Assembly: GCA_964364175.1 (NCBI GenBank)
Contig: CAYILR010000045.1
Coordinates: forward strand, 1-33,726
DNA from: CAYILR01 sp964364175
Lineage (GTDB): Bacteria; Bdellovibrionota; UBA1018
Reading direction: 5' to 3'
DNA: 33,726 bases
This document shows positions 30,322 through 33,726 of this stretch, in pieces; positions within the stretch are counted from its first letter, which is position 1, and the number at the start of each line of letters is the position of its first letter. The position numbers were made by a program, and so were the translations under genes. The notes beneath the pieces were generated by a model, which saw nothing but the letters and a program-made list of their open reading frames with translations, was not told the DNA's origin and ran no database searches.

Positions 30322-31248
30322 TCACTTCACCCTTTTCCTCTTGCTGGTTGACTTCATCACCGGACCTTTGTCGTCACCCCACAACCGAAGCTCCTCGATT
30401 GTGAAGTAGCCGTAGTTGTGGATGTCTTGCTCCCGCGGGTTGAGCCAGCACTTCCAAGTGTTCATCGGCTGCTGACGTTGCCCTTCACCGAAGCGCGAAC
30501 CCAAAGAGAACCATCGCTTGCCCTTCGTCTTGAGCACGGCTTCGATGCCTGTCTCATGGAAGGCTTTTTCGCCGATGAACGTGTCCATATCGTCGACCAA
30601 CAGCTTCTTCGCCGCCTCGACAGGGAAGTCGCTCGCACGGATGACGCAGAGGCCACGGGTCTGCAAGAAGCCCATCGGCATCGTGAACATGGCATCAAGT
30701 TCCATGACGCTGTCGTACAAGTCACGAAGGGATGCCTTTGCCTTATCACTCCTGGCAAGGACGAGGAACGACTTGTTGTCCCATGCGCCGACGAGGTCGT
30801 CTCCCATTCGCATCTTCGCGTGCGCATCGACGACGGACTGCATGTTCCAACTGGATACATTGAAGCCGAAGCCCTCGGCCGTATCGTCCGTGCTCTTGAG
30901 CCAGCCGAAGCCTTCCTCTGGGAGCTTCGTGATCTTGCGCTTCGAGATGCCCATCTCTGGCGCCGGTGGGTCTGGTAGCGTGACCCCGACCTTGCTGAGA
31001 AGGCTCCCGAGGATGCCCGACAGCTTGTTGTCGCGCTCTGCCTTCCAGAACTCGTAGTCGGTCATGGAAGGGCCGTCTGGATACCACGGTGTTGAAGGCG
31101 GACGGGTCGATCCGAACACGCGACGCAGAGGTCCGACGCCTTGTTCGTGCTCTGCCGTGAAATCGGCACCAAGGCAGACACCGATCACCTTGTGATGACC
31201 AGACTTCTTGCCGTTGTCGATGAAGGATGCTTTGTCGCCGACTCGCAT
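30322..31248 (-). CDS. hypothetical protein, 308 aa
   Basis: ATG preceded by GAGGGGAAC. The first 45 residues (VGDKASFIDNGKKSGHHKVIGVCLGADF) look like a small beta-barrel unit. A central domain follows (AEGFGFNVSSWNMQSVVDAHAKMRMG, KSFLVLARSDKAKASLRDLYDSVMELDAMF) and the end is very basic (KSTSKRKRVK). No family is recognised. Second or third gene after the leftward promoter at 31885-31913, so likely early. Confidence 0.75.
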   Translation of the reverse strand: MRVGDKASFIDNGKKSGHHKVIGVCLGADFTAEHEQGVGPLRRVFGSTRPPSTPWYPDGPSMTDYEFWKAERDNKLSGILGSLLSKVGVTLPDPPAPEMGISKRKITKLPEEGFGWLKSTDDTAEGFGFNVSSWNMQSVVDAHAKMRMGDDLVGAWDNKSFLVLARSDKAKASLRDLYDSVMELDAMFTMPMGFLQTRGLCVIRASDFPVEAAKKLLVDDMDTFIGEKAFHETGIEAVLKTKGKRWFSLGSRFGEGQRQQPMNTWKCWLNPREQDIHNYGYFTIEELRLWGDDKGPVMKSTSKRKRVK

Positions 31249-31255
31249 GTTCCCC

Positions 31256-31588
31256 TCAGTCCAGGTTGATGTGGTAGCTCGTGACGCCAGGCAGCGCCTT
31301 CATGGCCGCGTCGAACTTGTCGTCGATGACGAGGCTGTTCGACGAAGCGGCGCAGAGCTTGACGAGCTTCACCTTCTTGCCGTCGTTGACTTCCACGGTG
31401 GCCCACACGTAGCACGAAACGCCCCGTCCGCCAGCGCGGTCCAAGAAGTGCGGCCCTTGGTGCTTGTCGCAGACGGCCTGGATGGCGCGCTTGTAGAGGG
31501 TACAAGTGGCCTGGACCTTGTCCTTCTTGGCCTGGAGGGTGGCGGCGCGCTTCGTAGCGGCCTGGGCCAGAGTTGCTTTGTTTTCCAT
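31256..31588 (-). CDS. hypothetical protein, 110 aa
   Basis: Helical Lys/Ala-rich opening (LAQAATKRAATLQAKKDKVQATCTLYKRAIQAVCDKHQG) then a beta part (VSCYVWATVEVNDGKKVKLVKLCAA) and VTSYHINLD. Good ribosome binding site (AAAGGC). No recognised domain. Lies between the 85 aa and 308 aa genes with small gaps. Confidence 0.72.
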   Translation of the reverse strand: MENKATLAQAATKRAATLQAKKDKVQATCTLYKRAIQAVCDKHQGPHFLDRAGGRGVSCYVWATVEVNDGKKVKLVKLCAASSNSLVIDDKFDAAMKALPGVTSYHINLD

Positions 31589-31592
31589 GCCT

Positions 31593-31850
31593 TTAGTCCT
31601 CGATGCTGCGGTCGCTGAACCGGTCCAGGAACGCCTGCGGCGGCTTCGGGTACGAGTCGCCCCGCAAGGCGTCCTCGGGCTGAGGTCCGAGCTTGAGGTC
31701 GCGCAGCGTCTCCAAGCGGGCGAGGATGCAAGCCGCCTCTTTCTGCGCGTTCGGCACGGTGCCGATGGTCTGCTCGATCAGCTTGAGGCTCGCGGCCAAG
31801 TCTTTGGCCTGCTTGATGGCACGATCGAGAGTCTGTTTCTTGCTCGCCAT
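31593..31850 (-). CDS. hypothetical helical protein, 85 aa
   Basis: ATG behind GGAGGACAGA; first gene after the leftward promoter. Sequence is helical (KQTLDRAIKQAKDLAASLKLIEQTIGTV, QKEAACILARLETLRDLKLG) with an acidic-aromatic end. A longer frame upstream to 31997 covers the promoter and does not look like protein. Unknown function, probably early. Confidence 0.72.
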   Translation of the reverse strand: MASKKQTLDRAIKQAKDLAASLKLIEQTIGTVPNAQKEAACILARLETLRDLKLGPQPEDALRGDSYPKPPQAFLDRFSDRSIED

Positions 31851-31884
31851 TCTGTCCTCCGAGTTTCGTTGCCCTGACTCACAC

Positions 31885-31913
31885 ATCGTAATCGCCAGAT
31901 CTGAAATCGACAA
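31885..31913 (-). promoter_or_regulatory. leftward sigma70-like promoter
   Basis: On the minus strand TTGTCG (31913-31908), 17 nt spacer, TACGAT (31890-31885). The -10 is the same as in the promoter at 2104. It stands about 35 nt before the first leftward ATG. The palindrome CAGATCTG (31896-31903) fills the spacer, so it may be an operator. Confidence 0.55.
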
Positions 31914-31955
31914 GGGCTGTTGACGTGTAAGGTGACTTCTATCACAGATCTCATG

Positions 31956-31972
31956 GTAGGCAAAGGGCCTAC
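31956..31972. promoter_or_regulatory. inverted repeat between divergent promoters
   Basis: GTAGGC (31956-31961) and GCCTAC (31967-31972), 5-nt spacer. It sits midway between the leftward and rightward promoters, a usual place for a regulator binding site. A second partial copy of CAGATCT (31945-31951) lies just left of it. Confidence 0.4.
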
Positions 31973-32025
31973 ATCGGAAAATGCTATGCAGATTCAACAG
32001 TTTACTCGGATCACGTCATCTTCGC

Positions 32026-32053
32026 TTGACGCTCAACGCGATCTGCGTATAAT
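32026..32053 (+). promoter_or_regulatory. strong rightward sigma70-like promoter
   Basis: TTGACG (32026-32031), 16 nt spacer, perfect TATAAT (32048-32053), with GATCTG in the spacer. The closest match to the host-type consensus in the window. Transcription should start near 32060 and read the small basic gene and the GHKL-protease gene. Confidence 0.75.
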
Positions 32054-32077
32054 ACCTGAGTGAGCAACGGAGGCAAC

Positions 32078-32224
32078 GTGAAGACGAAGCAGAGCGGCCA
32101 GAAGGTTCGAAACATCCGCCACGGCCACGGCTCGCGCCGTAGCTGCAACGCGGTGGAGAAGGCCATCGAGACTGCTTCGCGCCGCGAGCACAAGCGCCTG
32201 ATCCGAGATTGGGATTCGGAGTAG
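32078..32224 (+). CDS. small basic protein, 48 aa
   Basis: GTG with GGAGG 5 nt upstream, 18 nt after the predicted transcription start. The product is Lys/Arg/His-rich (KTKQSGQKVRNIRHGHGSRRSC) then helical (NAVEKAIETASRREHKRLIRDWDSE). It may bind nucleic acid or a host protein. First gene of an apparent early transcript; no family is recognised. Confidence 0.65.
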   Translation: MKTKQSGQKVRNIRHGHGSRRSCNAVEKAIETASRREHKRLIRDWDSE

Positions 32225-32285
32225 CGGGCGGAGTAGCTGTCAGCGGACTCGATCTGTGGCGTCAACCAGGTAAGAGGGAAACACG

Positions 32286-33725
32286 ATGACTTCGCGCAAC
32301 TGGTTCGATGTGGACAAGGCCGGGCTCGCCAAGCTGATCGATGGTCGAGGCAAGGTCTTCCTGCTCCACGAGCTTGTGAGCAACGCCTGGGACACGGACT
32401 CGACCAAGGTGGTGGTCCTCCTGGAGAAGCTCCCCGGTGAGCCCAAGGCCCGGATCACGGTCACCGACGACCACCCCGACGGCTTCAAGAACCTGGCGCA
32501 CGCCTTCACCCTGTTCGCCGAGAGCGAGAAGAAGGGCCTCGCAGAGAAGCGGGGAAGATTCAACCTGGGCGAGAAGCTGGTATTGGCGCTCTGCCTGGAA
32601 GCCAAGATCACCACCACCACCGGCACCGTCCTGTTCGACGGCGACGGCCGCAGGAACAGCCGAGAGAAGACCGAGGCGGGCTCGGTGTTCACGGGCGTCA
32701 TCAAGATGACCACGGCTGAATTCGAGGAGGCCATCGCGGACTTCCGCAAGGTGCTCCCACCGCGCCAAGGCCCGGTGACGAGGTTCCAAGGCGAGGTGCT
32801 GGCTGCGCGTGAGCCGGTGGCTGTGTTCACGGAGACGCTGCCCACGGTGATCTCGGACGGCGAGGGTGTCATCCGCAAGAGCGCCCGCAAGACCACCATC
32901 GAGGTCTACGAGGTACGCCCCGGCGAAGTGGCCTCCATCTACGAGATGGGCATCCCCGTTGTGGAGACGGGCGACAAATACCATCTGAGCATCGGCCAGA
33001 AGGTCCCTTTGACGATGGAGCGCGACAATGTGCCGCCGAGCTACCTCAAGCTGGTGCGGGCGCTCGTGGTCAACGAGCTTCACGAGAAGCTCACCGAGAC
33101 GGACGCCAAGAGCGTGTGGGTCACGCAAGCCCTGGGTTCGGAATCGATCCGGCCGGAGGCGGTGCGATCGGTGATCACCTCCCGCTTCGGTGAGGACGTC
33201 GTCACCTACGACCCGTCGGACAAGGAGTCGAACCACAAGGCCGCAGCCAACGACTTCCAGGTCGTCCACGGTGGCGTGCTGCCCGCCGAGGTCTGGGAGA
33301 ACGTGCGGAAGGCCGAGGCCATCAAGCCCGCGGGCCAGGTGTTCCCGACATACAGCGGTTCGGCCCCCTCCACCCCGGTCCCCGAGGAGGACCTGACCGA
33401 GAACCATCGCCGCGTCCGCAAGCTCGCCATCGACCTCGCCCAGGAGCTTTGCAGCATCTCGATCTCGGTGCGCTTCTTCAAGGGGCCGCAGGTCGACCAG
33501 GCCGCCAACTACGGCCACCGGAGCATGGGCTTCAACCTGAGCAAGCTCTCCAAGAGCTTCTTCGATCTCGGCAACAACTTCGAGGGCGTCATCGACCTCA
33601 TCATCCACGAACTCGGCCACGAGACCGAGGCCAGCCACCTGAGCGAGGCGTACCACAAGGCCATCACCAAGATGGCGGGACGTATCACCAAGCTCGCCCT
33701 CAACAAGCCGGAGTTGTTCCAATGA
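32286..33725 (+). CDS. GHKL ATPase fused to a metzincin-like HExxH domain
   Basis: A 479 aa protein. N-terminal GHKL motifs: N-box E29-LVS-N33-AWD36, G1 D61-D62-x-P-x-G66, and G2 G90-RFN-LG95-E-K97, as in HSP90, MutL and histidine-kinase ATPases. After a middle region (to about 380) the C-terminus contains H441-E-L-G-H445 and H451, so HExxHxxxxxH, the zinc-ligand spacing of metzincin proteases, although the usual Gly is replaced by Glu. A single protein with both parts is unusual. Phage rIIA-type proteins are also GHKL proteins. I infer an early host-takeover or counter-defence function. The metal site is a motif match only. Confidence 0.78.
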   Translation: MTSRNWFDVDKAGLAKLIDGRGKVFLLHELVSNAWDTDSTKVVVLLEKLPGEPKARITVTDDHPDGFKNLAHAFTLFAESEKKGLAEKRGRFNLGEKLVLALCLEAKITTTTGTVLFDGDGRRNSREKTEAGSVFTGVIKMTTAEFEEAIADFRKVLPPRQGPVTRFQGEVLAAREPVAVFTETLPTVISDGEGVIRKSARKTTIEVYEVRPGEVASIYEMGIPVVETGDKYHLSIGQKVPLTMERDNVPPSYLKLVRALVVNELHEKLTETDAKSVWVTQALGSESIRPEAVRSVITSRFGEDVVTYDPSDKESNHKAAANDFQVVHGGVLPAEVWENVRKAEAIKPAGQVFPTYSGSAPSTPVPEEDLTENHRRVRKLAIDLAQELCSISISVRFFKGPQVDQAANYGHRSMGFNLSKLSKSFFDLGNNFEGVIDLIIHELGHETEASHLSEAYHKAITKMAGRITKLALNKPELFQ

Positions 33726-33726
33726 C

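Noticed and set aside
31920..31949. A second rightward promoter (TTGACG with ACAGAT)
   Set aside because: The -10 matches only half of the consensus. The promoter at 32026-32053 is far better.
32262..33722. A 486-residue frame on the minus strand across the GHKL gene
   Set aside because: It is low in Lys and high in Leu/Val/Gly/His, the mirror image expected from GC-rich codon bias. The plus strand has clear GHKL motifs, a promoter and a ribosome binding site.
1..33726. tRNA genes, CRISPR arrays, insertion sequences, integrase or attachment sites
   Set aside because: No cloverleaf with CCA-type end, regular direct repeats, transposase or recombinase motifs were noticed on either strand.

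Overview
The window looks like part of the genome of a large contractile-tailed (myovirus-type) bacteriophage. The evidence is a tail-sheath-like protein with a conserved C-terminal part, a tape-measure-like protein preceded by an overlapping G/T-type tail chaperone pair, a dozen beta-rich virion or fibre-type proteins, and almost no non-coding DNA, with many ATGA, GTGA or TTGA stop/start overlaps. The DNA is GC-rich. A small lipobox protein with an Ala/Pro/Asp tail suggests a Gram-negative host. The DAGAP-rich style resembles lipoproteins of Myxococcota, but that is only a hint. No tRNA, rRNA, CRISPR array, integrase, transposase or insertion sequence was seen.

Layout. (1) 254-2087, rightward: a four-gene operon with two tandem ArdA-like antirestriction proteins and two small helical proteins. 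The first ribosome binding site is buried in a hairpin. (2) 2104-2657: a strong sigma70-like promoter with an internal inverted repeat, then a gene of unknown function. (3) 21378 down to 2665, leftward: the tail and fibre block. In transcription order it runs: small DUF1360-like membrane protein; three large structural proteins and a carbohydrate-binding-module-like protein; two short genes; a chain of overlapping DG-motif proteins; three micro-genes; a patatin phospholipase; a lipoprotein; a terminator; the frameshift chaperone pair; the tape measure; small genes; and an HNH/ribbon-helix-helix protein. (4) 21407-28539, rightward: a neck/tail-type protein, the giant sheath, an attenuator-like hairpin, then helical proteins and a zeta-toxin-like P-loop protein. 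(5) 31850 down to 28540, leftward: small genes including a complete CheY-like response regulator and CxxC/zinc-knuckle micro-proteins. (6) 32026 to the end, rightward: a consensus promoter, a small basic protein, and a GHKL ATPase joined to a metzincin-spaced zinc-protease motif.

The most interesting pattern is a short amphipathic N-terminal (once internal) helix, roughly [KR]-x-[VI]-[VA]-x-x-[LF]-x-A-A-A-x-x-L. It recurs in five otherwise unrelated small proteins, including one ArdA and the genes behind the sheath. I infer that it may be a virion-loading or injection tag for proteins delivered with the DNA. Other points of note are the patatin/lipoprotein/micro-membrane-protein cluster (a possible non-canonical lysis or envelope module), the GHKL-HExxH fusion, and the phage response regulator.
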